Positions 25,947-34,656 are shown, counted from the stretch's first letter. The stretch: 64,000 nucleotides of DNA from Alg239-R122 sp041746135 (GCA_041746135.1 JBGTHQ010000023.1:78781-142780); one strand, 5' to 3'. Numbers and translations: made by a program. Notes: generated by a model not told the origin, from the letters alone.

Positions 25947-27083
25947 TTATGCAGTGCTAAACCAGCCCACCCCGTCCTTGATGGCGACGGTCGCGCGGCC
26001 GGTATGCTGCAAATGCCGCAAATGCGCCATCGCTTCGCCGGTGGCAAGACCATAGACGCTCTCGTCGATCTTGCGCGCAAACAGCAACCCGAACGTATCG
26101 ACGGCACGATGGGGGTTTTCGGCCAGTGCCTTTTCCAGTGCGTCCAACCTGTCGTGATGTCCAGATGCAAGGGCGTCGAGCCGTTCGTGCGCGCCGGTAA
26201 AGGGAAAGCCATGCGCAGGCAGTACCAGTACATCTTCGGCCAGCATCTTGCGGAACTTTGCGATGCTATCGAGCCATTCGCCAAGCGGGTCGGCCAGTGG
26301 CTCGCTGGTCATCACCGAAACATTGGAAGTAATGCGCGGTAAAATCTGGTCGCCCGCGATAATCACGCCGTTTTCCTCGTCGACCAGACAGGCATGTTCG
26401 GGCGTATGCCCGCCGCCCGTCAGGATGCGCCAGTTACGTGCCCCGATCCGGATCACCGTGCCTTCTTCGAGCCGGACATGGCTGATCGGAATGGGGGATA
26501 CCGCCTTGGCAAAATTGCCCCAGCCGCGCGTTCGGAGATTTTCGATCCGCTCCTCATCCCATCCAGCAAAGCGCATCTGATCGAGCGCTTCTTGCGGCGG
26601 TTCCTTACGCACATCGGCGGTTAGCATCCGGGCCATCAGCCATTCAGTGCGATTCATCCAGAGCCGGACGCCATGCTTTTCGCACAGCCAGCCCGCCGCC
26701 CCGACATGATCGGGATGGAAATGCGTCACGATCACGCGGGTAATGCGGCGGCCGTCGAGATCGCCTGTAAACAGCTGTTCCCAAGCTTTTAAAGACTCGC
26801 CCATTTTCAGGCCGGTATCGACAATGGCGACACCAGCGCCCTGTTCGTCCTCGTCCTCAAGCAGCCAGATATTGATATGATTGAGCAATCCGGGCACGGG
26901 CAAGCGGGTCCAGCCTATGCCCGCCGCCAAGGGGAATAATTTGCCATATTGCGGGGCATGATCGCCGAGCGGGTAGGTAAGGCCTCTGAATTCCTTGGTT
27001 TCCAGCCCGTGTTGGTCGAGAAATTCCAGGTCGGTGAGCGACGCGTCATGCGCTGGGCCGGGTCGATGTGTATCGGTTGTCAT
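25947..27083 (-). CDS. MBL-fold metallo-hydrolase
   Basis: A protein of about 378 residues. The metallo-beta-lactamase metal motif is intact in VIVTHFHPDHVGAAGWL near residue 120. Further metal ligands are GGGHTPEHACLVDE (His) and IIAGDQILPRI (Asp). A C-terminal helical domain of the beta-lactamase-associated winged-helix type follows. Members include glyoxalase II-like and lactonase-like hydrolases, and the substrate here is unknown. It lies upstream of fadD in the same direction with a ~100-base gap. ATG at 27083 is preferred over ATG at 27101 by family length; neither has a clear ribosome site. A palindrome at 27123-27140 sits just upstream. Confidence 0.85.
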   Translation of the reverse strand: MTTDTHRPGPAHDASLTDLEFLDQHGLETKEFRGLTYPLGDHAPQYGKLFPLAAGIGWTRLPVPGLLNHINIWLLEDEDEQGAGVAIVDTGLKMGESLKAWEQLFTGDLDGRRITRVIVTHFHPDHVGAAGWLCEKHGVRLWMNRTEWLMARMLTADVRKEPPQEALDQMRFAGWDEERIENLRTRGWGNFAKAVSPIPISHVRLEEGTVIRIGARNWRILTGGGHTPEHACLVDEENGVIIAGDQILPRITSNVSVMTSEPLADPLGEWLDSIAKFRKMLAEDVLVLPAHGFPFTGAHERLDALASGHHDRLDALEKALAENPHRAVDTFGLLFARKIDESVYGLATGEAMAHLRHLQHTGRATVAIKDGVGWFSTA

Positions 27084-27122
27084 GCGGACAACATATGGCA
27101 TTGAACAGGTTAGGGAAAGAAA

Positions 27123-27140
27123 TTTAATCGCCCGATTAAA
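27123..27140. promoter_or_regulatory. 18-bp palindrome, candidate TetR-type operator
   Basis: TTTAATCG (27123-27130), CC, CGATTAAA (27133-27140) is a perfect palindrome. Its 2-base centre makes it a poor RNA hairpin but a good protein-binding site. It lies 22-39 bases upstream of the longer possible start of the MBL-fold gene. The form is like TetR/AcrR-family operators. Confidence 0.5.
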
Positions 27141-27149
27141 AAGGTTTCT

Positions 27150-27304
27150 TCCGGTTTCGGGAGAACGATGCTGGAGCTTGGCGCAAAGCGCCTTAGCATA
27201 AGGATGAGGGAGAAGGCACTATCACGCGTCTCCGCTGATCTTACCAGCTTTGACCAGGCCATAAATCGCCAGGTCGGCTTTGCCTCTCCCGCTAGCGAAA
27301 GAGG
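27150..27304. repeat. Diverged copy of a MITE-like dispersed repeat
   Basis: The segment reads CGGGAGAACGATGCTG at one end and GCCTCTCCCGCTAGCG with AAAGAGG at the other, with GGATGAGGG and CGCCAGGTCGGCTTT inside. The same words in the same order appear in the reverse complement of the element at 60223-60391: GGGAGAAGGATGCTG, GGATGAGGGG, CGCCAAGTCTGCGTT and GCCTCTCCCGC. The two are therefore copies of one short repeat family with hairpin ends and no coding capacity. Confidence 0.6.
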
Positions 27305-27310
27305 ATTATA

Positions 27311-28072
27311 TCAGGCGTCCCCGTCGGTAAGCGTATTGAGTTGATTCGATTCGTCGGTTTCGTCATCGGCGAACAGACTGGCCTCTTCGGCGGCCCTAGC
27401 TTCTTGAGCGGCTTCCTGTTCGGCTTGCAAGGCAGCCATTTCGGCCTCGTCGACCGCTTTTTTGCGCTCGGCGCGCAGTTCTTCGATCAGCGCTTCGCGG
27501 TCGCCGCCCAGTTTGGTATCTTCGTGGACTTCATCCTCGATACCGGCTTTCTTCGCGGCCTTGGCAACCACGGCGTCGAGTTCGCGCTGTGAGCACAGCC
27601 CCAAAGTGACCGGATCCTTGGGTTGGATATTGGAAATATTCCAGTGACTGCGGTCGCGTATGGCGCCGATGGTATTGCGCGTCGTGCCGATGAGCTTGCC
27701 GATCTGCGCATCGGAAATCTCTGCATGGTTGCGCAGCAGCCATGCGATGCCGTCGGGCTTGTCCTGACGTTTGGATACTGGCGTATAGCGCGGACCTTTT
27801 GTGCGGCGGACCTGGTCAGGCCCCTTGGACATTTGCAGCGAATAATTTTCGTCCGCCTGGCCTTTCTCGATTTCCGACATGGCAAGCTCGCCGGCATGAA
27901 CGGGATCGCGGCCGGTGTACTTGGTGCTGGCCAGATCGTCGGCCATGGCCTTGACTTCCAATATATGCAGTCCGCAGAATTCGGCGATCTGTTCGAATGT
28001 CAGGCCGGTATTGTCGACCATCCATGAGGCCGTCGCGTGCGGCATAAGCGGGGTAAGACCATCTTGGGCCAC
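27311..28072 (-). CDS. trcR: Cell cycle transcriptional regulator TrcR (DUF1013)
   Basis: A 253-residue DUF1013 protein, characteristic of Alphaproteobacteria. The N-terminal LMPHATASWMVDNTGLTFEQIAEFCGLH and the central GTTRNTIGAIRDRSHWNISN helix-turn-helix-like element match the family, which includes TrcR. The C-terminal ~70 residues are an acidic, Ala/Glu-rich coiled-coil region. I chose GTG at 28072 because GGAG lies exactly 7 bases upstream (28080-28083) and the resulting N-terminus fits family members. ATG at 28099 and 28045 are alternatives. It probably acts at RNA polymerase or DNA in cell-cycle transcription. Confidence 0.85.
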   Translation of the reverse strand: MAQDGLTPLMPHATASWMVDNTGLTFEQIAEFCGLHILEVKAMADDLASTKYTGRDPVHAGELAMSEIEKGQADENYSLQMSKGPDQVRRTKGPRYTPVSKRQDKPDGIAWLLRNHAEISDAQIGKLIGTTRNTIGAIRDRSHWNISNIQPKDPVTLGLCSQRELDAVVAKAAKKAGIEDEVHEDTKLGGDREALIEELRAERKKAVDEAEMAALQAEQEAAQEARAAEEASLFADDETDESNQLNTLTDGDA

Positions 28073-28182
28073 GTCAAATCTCCATATAATAAGGGCCACC
28101 CCTTACGGGATGGCCTGATATTCTTTTCATGTAGGCTAAACCGATAGAGTCGGCAAGTGGGCAAATAGCCAAAGCAGCATGT

Positions 28183-29217
28183 TCATGCGGCAAGTCCCGG
28201 AAACTCGGCGCGATTCTGGATGGGGATAAGGGCCGCAAGGAAATGGTTTGTACTTGAGTCCCAGTTATATGTGCGCGCATGGCAGATGCAGTCTTTGGGA
28301 TCAAGCCGCAGAGCGTGGGCGATGGCGGTAGCGAGGCTGTCGTTCATCGCGCCGCTGGCGGGTGACAATATGTCAATAGGTCCGCGAACTGGATAGGCGG
28401 CGACCGGCGTACCGCAGGCCAGAGCTTCAAGCATGACCAGCCCGAAGGTGTCGGTCTTGCTGGGAAATACAAAAACATCCGCTGCCGCGTAGTATTCCGA
28501 CAGTTCGCGGCCAGTTTTGCGGCCTAGGAAATGGGCGCTGGGATATTGGGCCTTCATTTTCCCCAGCATGGGTCCGTTGCCAATCACCACCTTGCTGCCG
28601 GGATGGCGATTGTTCAAAAAATCGGCGACATTTTTTTCAACAGCTATTCGTCCGACATACAGCTGGATCGGGCGCGGCAGGTCAGCGAAAAATGCGGGAC
28701 GCCGCTGATCAGGACCAAAACACTTAAGATCGACCCCGCGTCCCCAATGCCGCAAATTGCCGATGCCTTGTATGCTCAGCTGTTGGCGCGTGCTTGCTGT
28801 GGATACCAGAACGGCATGCGACGCACGGTGAAAACGGCGAATATATGGCCAGAAGAAACGTGATGGAAGATGGGTACGATTGGCCATATAGTCCGGGAAC
28901 TGCGTATGATAGGCGGTGGAAAAAGGAATGTCGTTCCGAATGCAATAATGTCGCGCCGCATGACCCAGCGGGCCTTCCGTGGCGATGTGAATAGCATCCG
29001 GCTCGAAAGCATCTATCCGTTTAGCGATTGTGGAGCGCCGCGTAACAGCAAGCCGGATTTCGGTATAGCCAGGACATGCAATCGAGCGAAATTGATCCGG
29101 CGATACAATGTCCACGATATGGCCTCGCTGCCGCAAGCGTGAAACGGTTTCGGTGAGTGTGCGCACAACTCCGTTCACTTGTGGCTTCCATGCATCGGTT
29201 ATCAGCGATATTTTCAT
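28183..29217 (-). CDS. agt: GT4-type glycosyltransferase, Agt-like, glycolipid synthesis under phosphate limitation
   Basis: A 344-residue GT-B fold protein. The N-terminus KISLITDAWKPQVNGVVRTL and DAIHIATEGPLGHAARHYC are strongly typical of the alphaproteobacterial lipid glycosyltransferases called Agt. The C-terminal donor site holds DVFVFPSKTDTFGLVMLEAL. Agt enzymes glycosylate diacylglycerol to make glucosyl- or glucuronosyl-lipids that replace phospholipids. ATG at 29217 has AAGGAA upstream; a longer frame overlaps the upstream gene and is not used. It follows the plcP-like gene by 31 bases in the same direction, the known plcP-agt arrangement. The identity of the sugar is unknown. Confidence 0.82.
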   Translation of the reverse strand: MKISLITDAWKPQVNGVVRTLTETVSRLRQRGHIVDIVSPDQFRSIACPGYTEIRLAVTRRSTIAKRIDAFEPDAIHIATEGPLGHAARHYCIRNDIPFSTAYHTQFPDYMANRTHLPSRFFWPYIRRFHRASHAVLVSTASTRQQLSIQGIGNLRHWGRGVDLKCFGPDQRRPAFFADLPRPIQLYVGRIAVEKNVADFLNNRHPGSKVVIGNGPMLGKMKAQYPSAHFLGRKTGRELSEYYAAADVFVFPSKTDTFGLVMLEALACGTPVAAYPVRGPIDILSPASGAMNDSLATAIAHALRLDPKDCICHARTYNWDSSTNHFLAALIPIQNRAEFPGLAA

Positions 29218-29248
29218 GCGATTCCTTTTCTGGATTGTTTCATGGCCA

Positions 29249-30160
29249 TCATATGATTTCGCTTTCGAGCACTTCCACGTTACGATTCTCCTCGCATTGC
29301 TTGCGTACCGCCATTTCGTCGGCCCAGTGCAGCACTTCCATATAGCCGTCAAAATGCTCGACCAAAGCGGTACAGCCTTCGACCCAATCCCCGTCGTTAT
29401 AATATACGATGCCATCGATGGTTCGAATTTCGGCGGTATGAATATGTCCGCACACCACACCGTCCACACCGCGTTTTCTGGCGGAACGCGCAACCAGTTC
29501 CTCGAACTTGCCGATGAATTCGACGGCATTTTTTACCTTGTGCTTGGCCATTTTGGACAACGACCAATAGGACAGACCCATTTTGCGGCGCATCCGATTC
29601 ACCACCCAGTTGAGTTTCATCATGATTCCATATGCCCAGTCGCCGACAAAGGCGAGCCAGCGATGATTGAGCATGACAGCATCGAATTCGTCACCATGGA
29701 GCACCATCAGGCGTCGGCTATCGGCAGTATCGTGAAAAGCGACACGCTTGATTTCGACCCCCCCAAAACTCATGCCGGTAAACTGCCGAAACATCTCGTC
29801 ATGGTTGCCGGGGATATAGACGATCCGCGTGCCGCGGTGGGCGCGCTTCAAAATGCGCCAGACAACGTCATTATGCGCAGCGGGCCAATAGAACTTCTTT
29901 TGCAGCCGCCACCCGTCGATAATGTCGCCGACCAGATACAAGGTATCGCTGTCGACATGATCCAGAAAGTCGATCAGCATATCGGCATTGCATCCGCGCG
30001 TTCCCAAGTGAATGTCGGATATCCAGATGGTGCGATAGCGTCGGCGCTTGTGGGGGCGTTGCTCAGGGACGTAAAGCGGACTCAACGGCAGTCCGGTCGT
30101 CGGCTCTATCTCGGTTTCGGGTGATGAAATATCGTTACGGAAGATATGTTCAAACTGCAT
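29249..30160 (-). CDS. plcP: Calcineurin-like phosphoesterase, PlcP-type phospholipase C (often labelled LpxH-like)
   Basis: A 303-residue metallophosphoesterase. All metal motifs are present: WISDIHLGTRGC, LVGDIIDGW, IPGNHDE, LHGDEFD and CGHIHTAE. The phrases HLGTRGCNADMLIDFL, LSYWSLSKMAKHKVKNAV and DGDWVEGCTALVEH fit the PlcP group, which removes the head group of phospholipids during phosphate starvation. They do not point to true UDP-diacylglucosamine hydrolases, to which such genes are often assigned by default. The downstream Agt-type gene supports this. The product diacylglycerol would be the substrate of Agt. GTCAT-containing half sites lie upstream. Confidence 0.82.
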   Translation of the reverse strand: MQFEHIFRNDISSPETEIEPTTGLPLSPLYVPEQRPHKRRRYRTIWISDIHLGTRGCNADMLIDFLDHVDSDTLYLVGDIIDGWRLQKKFYWPAAHNDVVWRILKRAHRGTRIVYIPGNHDEMFRQFTGMSFGGVEIKRVAFHDTADSRRLMVLHGDEFDAVMLNHRWLAFVGDWAYGIMMKLNWVVNRMRRKMGLSYWSLSKMAKHKVKNAVEFIGKFEELVARSARKRGVDGVVCGHIHTAEIRTIDGIVYYNDGDWVEGCTALVEHFDGYMEVLHWADEMAVRKQCEENRNVEVLESEII

Positions 30161-30202
30161 TGTTTTGTTCCCTCAGAAATTCTTCCTTCGGGACCATCGC
30201 TA

Positions 30203-30255
30203 TGACGGGTTATTATGACAGTTTGAATCGCGGTGCCATTACCGAAATATGACAA
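30203..30255 (-). promoter_or_regulatory. Possible PhoB half-sites upstream of plcP
   Basis: On the minus strand three TGTCAT/CGTCAT words occur upstream of plcP: TTGTCAT (30249-30255), CTGTCAT (30216-30222) and CCGTCAT (30203-30209). PhoB boxes are CTGTCAT direct repeats every 11 bases. Here the steps are 33 and 13 bases, so the match is imperfect. They are suggestive because of the gene function. Confidence 0.35.
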
Positions 30256-30258
30256 ACA

Positions 30259-31263
30259 TTACCGCATAGTCAGCACGATCTTGCCGAAATGCTCGCCGCT
30301 TTCCATGTGCCTGTGAGCCGATGCCGCATCTGCGAGCGCGAAGCATTTGTCCATCACCGGGCGCAAATCGCCGTTTTCAACATGGACCCATACGTTACGG
30401 AAGATGTCATCCGCCAAAAGTCCTTTGAATTTGTCAGTACGCGGCCGCAACGTGGATCCGGTCAGGGACAAGCGGCGCATCATGATCTGCGCCATGTTCA
30501 GCTCCGCCTTCATTCCGCCCTGCACAGCAATCGTGACGTGACGGCCATCCTCGGCGAGGCAGTTGAGGTTGCGCGCAACATAGTCCCCCGCCACCATGTC
30601 GAGCACGACGTTGACGCCCGCGCCGCCGGTGACCTCTCGCACGCGTTCGACAAAATCCTCCGTTTTGTAATTTATCGCATGATCAGCGCCCACTCCACGG
30701 GCCTTTTCGCATTTGTCCTGGGAACCGCACGTCACGATAAGAGTGAGCCCGAACAGCTTGCCGAGCAGGATCGCCATCGTGCCGATTCCGCTGGTACCGC
30801 CATGTACCAATACCGCGTCGCCGTCGCTGGCGTAACCGCGCTGGAAAAGATTATGCCATACGGTAAACAGGGTTTCAGGTATTGCCGCCGCCTGTTCCAA
30901 GCGAAGATTGGTGGGTACGGGCAAACAATGTGTGGCTTGCGCGATGCAATATTCCGCGTAGCCGCCGCCATTTACAAGCGCGCAGACTTTCTGTCCCTGC
31001 ATAGGTTTTTCGATGTCTGGGCCGCATGCGACAATCTCGCCAGCGATTTCAAGTCCCGGTAGCGGTGAGGCATTGGGAGGCGGCGGATAAAGGCCCATGC
31101 GTTGCACGACATCCGGCCGGTTGACCCCTGCCGCCGCGACTTTGACCAGCACCTGCCCGGACCCGGGCTGCGGTACGGGATGCGAGCTTGCGACCAGCAC
31201 ATCCGGCCCGCCCGGTTGGCTGATCGATATGGCTGTCATGGTTTCGGGAATGCTGCTCGTCAT
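30259..31263 (-). CDS. NAD(P)H-quinone oxidoreductase, zinc-independent MDR family
   Basis: A 334-residue protein of the quinone oxidoreductase (Qor/PIG3) branch of the medium-chain dehydrogenases. The N-terminal GroES-like fold has VKVAAAGVNRPDVVQRMG. The Rossmann fold has VLVHGGTSGIGTMAILLGKL (about residue 145), the AxxGxxG-type NADPH site of this branch. The zinc ligands of alcohol dehydrogenases are missing, as expected. It reduces quinones or enoyl substrates with NADPH. ATG at 31263 is chosen; ATG at 31239 is also possible. It is divergent from the DUF1192 gene, an arrangement often seen in related genomes. Confidence 0.9.
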   Translation of the reverse strand: MTSSIPETMTAISISQPGGPDVLVASSHPVPQPGSGQVLVKVAAAGVNRPDVVQRMGLYPPPPNASPLPGLEIAGEIVACGPDIEKPMQGQKVCALVNGGGYAEYCIAQATHCLPVPTNLRLEQAAAIPETLFTVWHNLFQRGYASDGDAVLVHGGTSGIGTMAILLGKLFGLTLIVTCGSQDKCEKARGVGADHAINYKTEDFVERVREVTGGAGVNVVLDMVAGDYVARNLNCLAEDGRHVTIAVQGGMKAELNMAQIMMRRLSLTGSTLRPRTDKFKGLLADDIFRNVWVHVENGDLRPVMDKCFALADAASAHRHMESGEHFGKIVLTMR

Positions 31264-31420
31264 ATGTTTTTGCCCCAGCTGAAAAAGTACCTTATTTACA
31301 GCAACGCTCTGCCTTGCGGTACATAAATACACGTGTCTTATTGACAGCAAGCATCCGGTGGTCAACATTATCTGCTGAAAGCAGGCTTCAAACTCGTCTG
31401 CGTGCATGACGGAGCCGCAT

Positions 31421-31615
31421 ATGGATGACAACTTGCCCCGTAAAAATATCGATGCCGCACATCTTCTGGCATCCGAGGATCTGGAGCCGTTGTCGCAGGA
31501 AGAACTCGGCACACGTATCGCGCTGCTGCAATCGGAAATTGTGAGAGTAGAAGCGCGCAAGCAAGCTGCAGGACTGCACCGTGCCAGTGCAAATGCGCTG
31601 TTTAAAAAGGGATGA
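31421..31615 (+). CDS. DUF1192 domain protein
   Basis: A 64-residue protein from ATG at 31421, with GGAG about 6 bases upstream. The sequence DLEPLSQEELGTRIALLQSE followed by IVRVEARKQA is the short coiled-coil pattern of DUF1192, a small alphaproteobacterial family of about 60 residues. The Ser/Asn end SANALFKKG is also typical. Function is unknown. Confidence 0.85.
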   Translation: MDDNLPRKNIDAAHLLASEDLEPLSQEELGTRIALLQSEIVRVEARKQAAGLHRASANALFKKG

Positions 31616-31810
31616 GTAAAGAGATAACAGGCTTATTAAGGCGGTAATGACAGCAGATATTCAAATCTCAATCCGCCTTCCTATATAAAGCGTAACTGGC
31701 AAGATGCGGCGAGGGACCCATCGTGCAGGATAATCGAGGCCCGGCTCTTTCCGGGACGTAAAGGACCAGAAAGAAGGGGCAGCGTCATTACACCCGCTGC
31801 AAATTAACCA

Positions 31811-34135
31811 ATGCCATCATTTGCTGAATCGCTCGAACAAACGCTTCATCAGGCTCTGACCAACGCATCGGACCGCTCGCATGAATATGCGACGCTCGAG
31901 CATCTTTTGCTTGCACTGGTCGCGGATGCCGATGCTGCCGAGGTCATGAAAGCATGCGGTGCGGATCTGGGCGAATTGTCCGATACCGTGACCCACTATC
32001 TCGATAACGAGTTGAGCTCGCTCAAAGTGGAAGAAAAGACGGATCCTGCCCCCACATCGGGATTCCAGCGGGTGGTGCAGCGCGCCATCCTGCACGTCCA
32101 GTCATCGGGCAAGGATATCGTAACCGGCGCCAATGTCCTGGTCGCGCTATTTTCCGAACGCGAGAGCTACGCCGTCTATTTCCTGCAGCAACAGGATATG
32201 AGCCGCCTCGACGCCGTTAGCTTCATTTCGCATGGAATAGGCAAGGGCGGAAACAATTCCGATTCCGGTCCTGCGCAGGACGCCGAAGAAGAACATGATG
32301 AAAAGAGTGACGGTAAACAGAAAAAAGAAAGTGCGCTGGCGCAATATACGGTCGACCTGAATGCCAAGGCGAAAGCGGGCAAGATCGATCCGCTTATCGG
32401 ACGAGGCCCCGAAGTCGACCGTACTGTGCAGATCCTTTGCCGCCGTTCGAAGAACAATCCACTTTATGTTGGCGACCCTGGCGTCGGCAAAACGGCCATC
32501 GCCGAGGGTCTGGCACGCAAGATCGTCGAAGGCGATGTACCCGAAATCCTTTACGAAGCCGTAATCTATTCGCTCGACATGGGCGCCCTGCTGGCCGGTA
32601 CACGCTATCGCGGTGATTTTGAAGAGCGGCTGAAGGCGGTCGTGGCGGAGCTTGAAAAACTGCCGCACGCAGTTCTGTTTATCGATGAAATTCATACTGT
32701 CATCGGTGCCGGTGCGACCAGCGGCGGGGCGATGGATGCGTCCAATCTGCTCAAGCCTGCGCTTTCGGGTGGTTCGCTGCGCTGTATAGGATCGACCACG
32801 TACAAGGAGTTTCGCAATCATTTCGAAAAGGACCGCGCGCTCCTGCGCCGGTTTCAGAAAATCGATGTGAACGAGCCGACCATTCCCGATACTATCAAGA
32901 TCCTGCGCGGGCTGCGCTCGGCTTTTGAAGAGCATCACAACGTCAAATATACGCCCGATGCGATCAAGACTGCGGTCGAACTGTCGGCGCGCTACATTAA
33001 CGACCGCAAATTGCCCGACAAGGCGATCGATGTGATCGACGAAGTCGGTGCCATGCAGATGCTCGTGCCCGCCTCGCGCCGCCGCAAGACGATTACGGCA
33101 AAGGAAATCGAGGCCGTGATCGCCACGATGGCGCGCATTCCGCCCAAATCGGTTTCGAAAGACGACCGTACCGCGCTGCAGCACCTTACACGCGACCTGA
33201 ATCAGGTCGTGTTCGGACAGGACGCGGCGATCAATGTGCTGTCGAGCGCTATCAAGCTCAGCCGGGCAGGACTGCGCGATCCCGATAAGCCGATCGGCAA
33301 CTATCTGTTCTCCGGCCCTACCGGAGTCGGCAAGACCGAGGTTGCGCGGCAATTGGCCAGCATCATGGGCATCCCGCTGCAACGATTCGATATGTCCGAA
33401 TATATGGAACGACACAGCGTCTCGCGCCTGATCGGTGCGCCGCCGGGCTATGTCGGGTATGATCAGGGCGGTCTGCTGACCGATGGGATCGACCAGCAGC
33501 CGCATTGCGTATTGTTGCTCGACGAGATTGAGAAAGCGCATCCCGATCTGTTCAACATATTGTTGCAGGTGATGGATAATGGCCGTCTAACCGACCATCA
33601 CGGAAAAACCGTGGATTTCCGCAATGTCGTGCTGATCATGACCACCAATGCCGGGGCCAGCGAGATGGCCAAGGAAGGCATGGGCTTTGGCGATGCGACC
33701 AAGGAGGATGCGGGCGACGAAGCGGTGAAGAAGATGTTCACGCCTGAATTCCGCAACCGCCTGGATGCCGTGGTGCCGTTCACCTATCTTACGCCCGAAG
33801 TCGTCTCGCGCGTGGTCGACAAGTTCATCCTGCAGCTGGAATTGCAACTGGCTGATCAGAATGTGCATATCCGCCTTGATCAGGACACTCGCGACTGGCT
33901 GTCCGAACGCGGTTATGACCGGCTGTTTGGCGCCCGGCCGATGGGAAGGCTGATCCAGGAAAAGATCAAGCAGCCATTGGCCGAGGAATTGCTGTTCGGG
34001 AAGCTGAAAGCGGGCGGTGAAGTCAATGTGCACATGAAAGATGGCGCCATGGCATTCGAAATCACGCCGGCTCCCCCCAAAGCGGCCCGCAAGAAAAAAG
34101 GCCGCAAGAAACCGGCCGCCGACAAGACCGAATAA
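31811..34135 (+). CDS. clpA: ATP-dependent Clp protease ATP-binding subunit ClpA
   Basis: A 774-residue AAA+ unfoldase. The Clp-N repeat domain spans about residues 1-145 (LEQTLHQAL, YATLEHLLLALV). D1 has Walker A GDPGVGKTAIAEGLA and Walker B LFIDEIHTVIGAG. D2 has GPTGVGKTEVARQLA and LLLDEIEKAHPD. A GMGF loop corresponds to the IGL/IGF loop that docks ClpP. The D1-D2 linker is short, as in ClpA rather than ClpB. The C-terminal ~20 residues form a Lys/Ala/Pro-rich tail. It unfolds tagged substrates for ClpP. The adaptor gene clpS, commonly just upstream, is absent here; a 195-base leader without a clear gene takes its place. Confidence 0.97.
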   Translation: MPSFAESLEQTLHQALTNASDRSHEYATLEHLLLALVADADAAEVMKACGADLGELSDTVTHYLDNELSSLKVEEKTDPAPTSGFQRVVQRAILHVQSSGKDIVTGANVLVALFSERESYAVYFLQQQDMSRLDAVSFISHGIGKGGNNSDSGPAQDAEEEHDEKSDGKQKKESALAQYTVDLNAKAKAGKIDPLIGRGPEVDRTVQILCRRSKNNPLYVGDPGVGKTAIAEGLARKIVEGDVPEILYEAVIYSLDMGALLAGTRYRGDFEERLKAVVAELEKLPHAVLFIDEIHTVIGAGATSGGAMDASNLLKPALSGGSLRCIGSTTYKEFRNHFEKDRALLRRFQKIDVNEPTIPDTIKILRGLRSAFEEHHNVKYTPDAIKTAVELSARYINDRKLPDKAIDVIDEVGAMQMLVPASRRRKTITAKEIEAVIATMARIPPKSVSKDDRTALQHLTRDLNQVVFGQDAAINVLSSAIKLSRAGLRDPDKPIGNYLFSGPTGVGKTEVARQLASIMGIPLQRFDMSEYMERHSVSRLIGAPPGYVGYDQGGLLTDGIDQQPHCVLLLDEIEKAHPDLFNILLQVMDNGRLTDHHGKTVDFRNVVLIMTTNAGASEMAKEGMGFGDATKEDAGDEAVKKMFTPEFRNRLDAVVPFTYLTPEVVSRVVDKFILQLELQLADQNVHIRLDQDTRDWLSERGYDRLFGARPMGRLIQEKIKQPLAEELLFGKLKAGGEVNVHMKDGAMAFEITPAPPKAARKKKGRKKPAADKTE

Positions 34136-34266
34136 AACTGACATTTCCATCGTTTGAACAAGCACATGTTTGTAGGTGCGTGCCTGTTCTTAACATTGGT
34201 TATAGTAATTTTTCGGGAGAGGCCGCCATAGGCGGGAATCAATTTCTGTCTAGATGAGGGGTAAGC

Positions 34267-34656
34267 ATGAAATCCGTTATTTACATCAGCACGCGGGCAA
34301 AGAATTTTTCGGACGAAAATTTGCACACATTGGTAACCAGTTGCCGGACACGCAATGCAAACGACGATATTACAGGATGCCTGGTGTATAACGGCATGAA
34401 TTTTATGCAGCTGATCGAAGGTGACAACGATACGATCGATGCGTGTATGGCGCGCATCGTCAAGGACGAGAGGCATAGCGGTGTTGTCACGGTCCGCGAG
34501 CGCGAAATCGACCAGCGCGAATGTCCCGATTGGGGCATGGTGGGGCTGAGTGTATCGCGAAATCCCACCGAAGCTGAAAAAAAGCAAATTCTGGATATGC
34601 TCGATGGCGGGCAGACGGATACCCGCAATCTCTTTACGAGTTTCGCAACTCTATAA
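34267..34656 (+). CDS. Single-domain BLUF blue-light photoreceptor
   Basis: A 129-residue protein that is essentially one BLUF domain. The flavin-site residues can be matched by spacing to AppA/BlrB: Tyr6 in VIYIS, Asn30 in TRNANDDITG, Gln48 in FMQLIEG, and Trp89/Met91 in DWGM. The pair Tyr6/Gln48 forms the light-switched hydrogen bond network around FAD. No output domain is attached, so it must act through a partner protein. No partner gene is adjacent: clpA precedes it and erpA follows, both housekeeping. ATG at 34267 has a GGGG-type ribosome site. Confidence 0.87.
   Translation: MKSVIYISTRAKNFSDENLHTLVTSCRTRNANDDITGCLVYNGMNFMQLIEGDNDTIDACMARIVKDERHSGVVTVREREIDQRECPDWGMVGLSVSRNPTEAEKKQILDMLDGGQTDTRNLFTSFATL

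Noticed and set aside
29218..29529. N-terminal extension of the Agt-type glycosyltransferase frame
   Set aside because: It overlaps the plcP-like gene heavily, and the family N-terminus with a ribosome site begins at 29217.
32147..33541. 464-codon minus-strand frame opposite clpA
   Set aside because: Antisense shadow of a certain gene.
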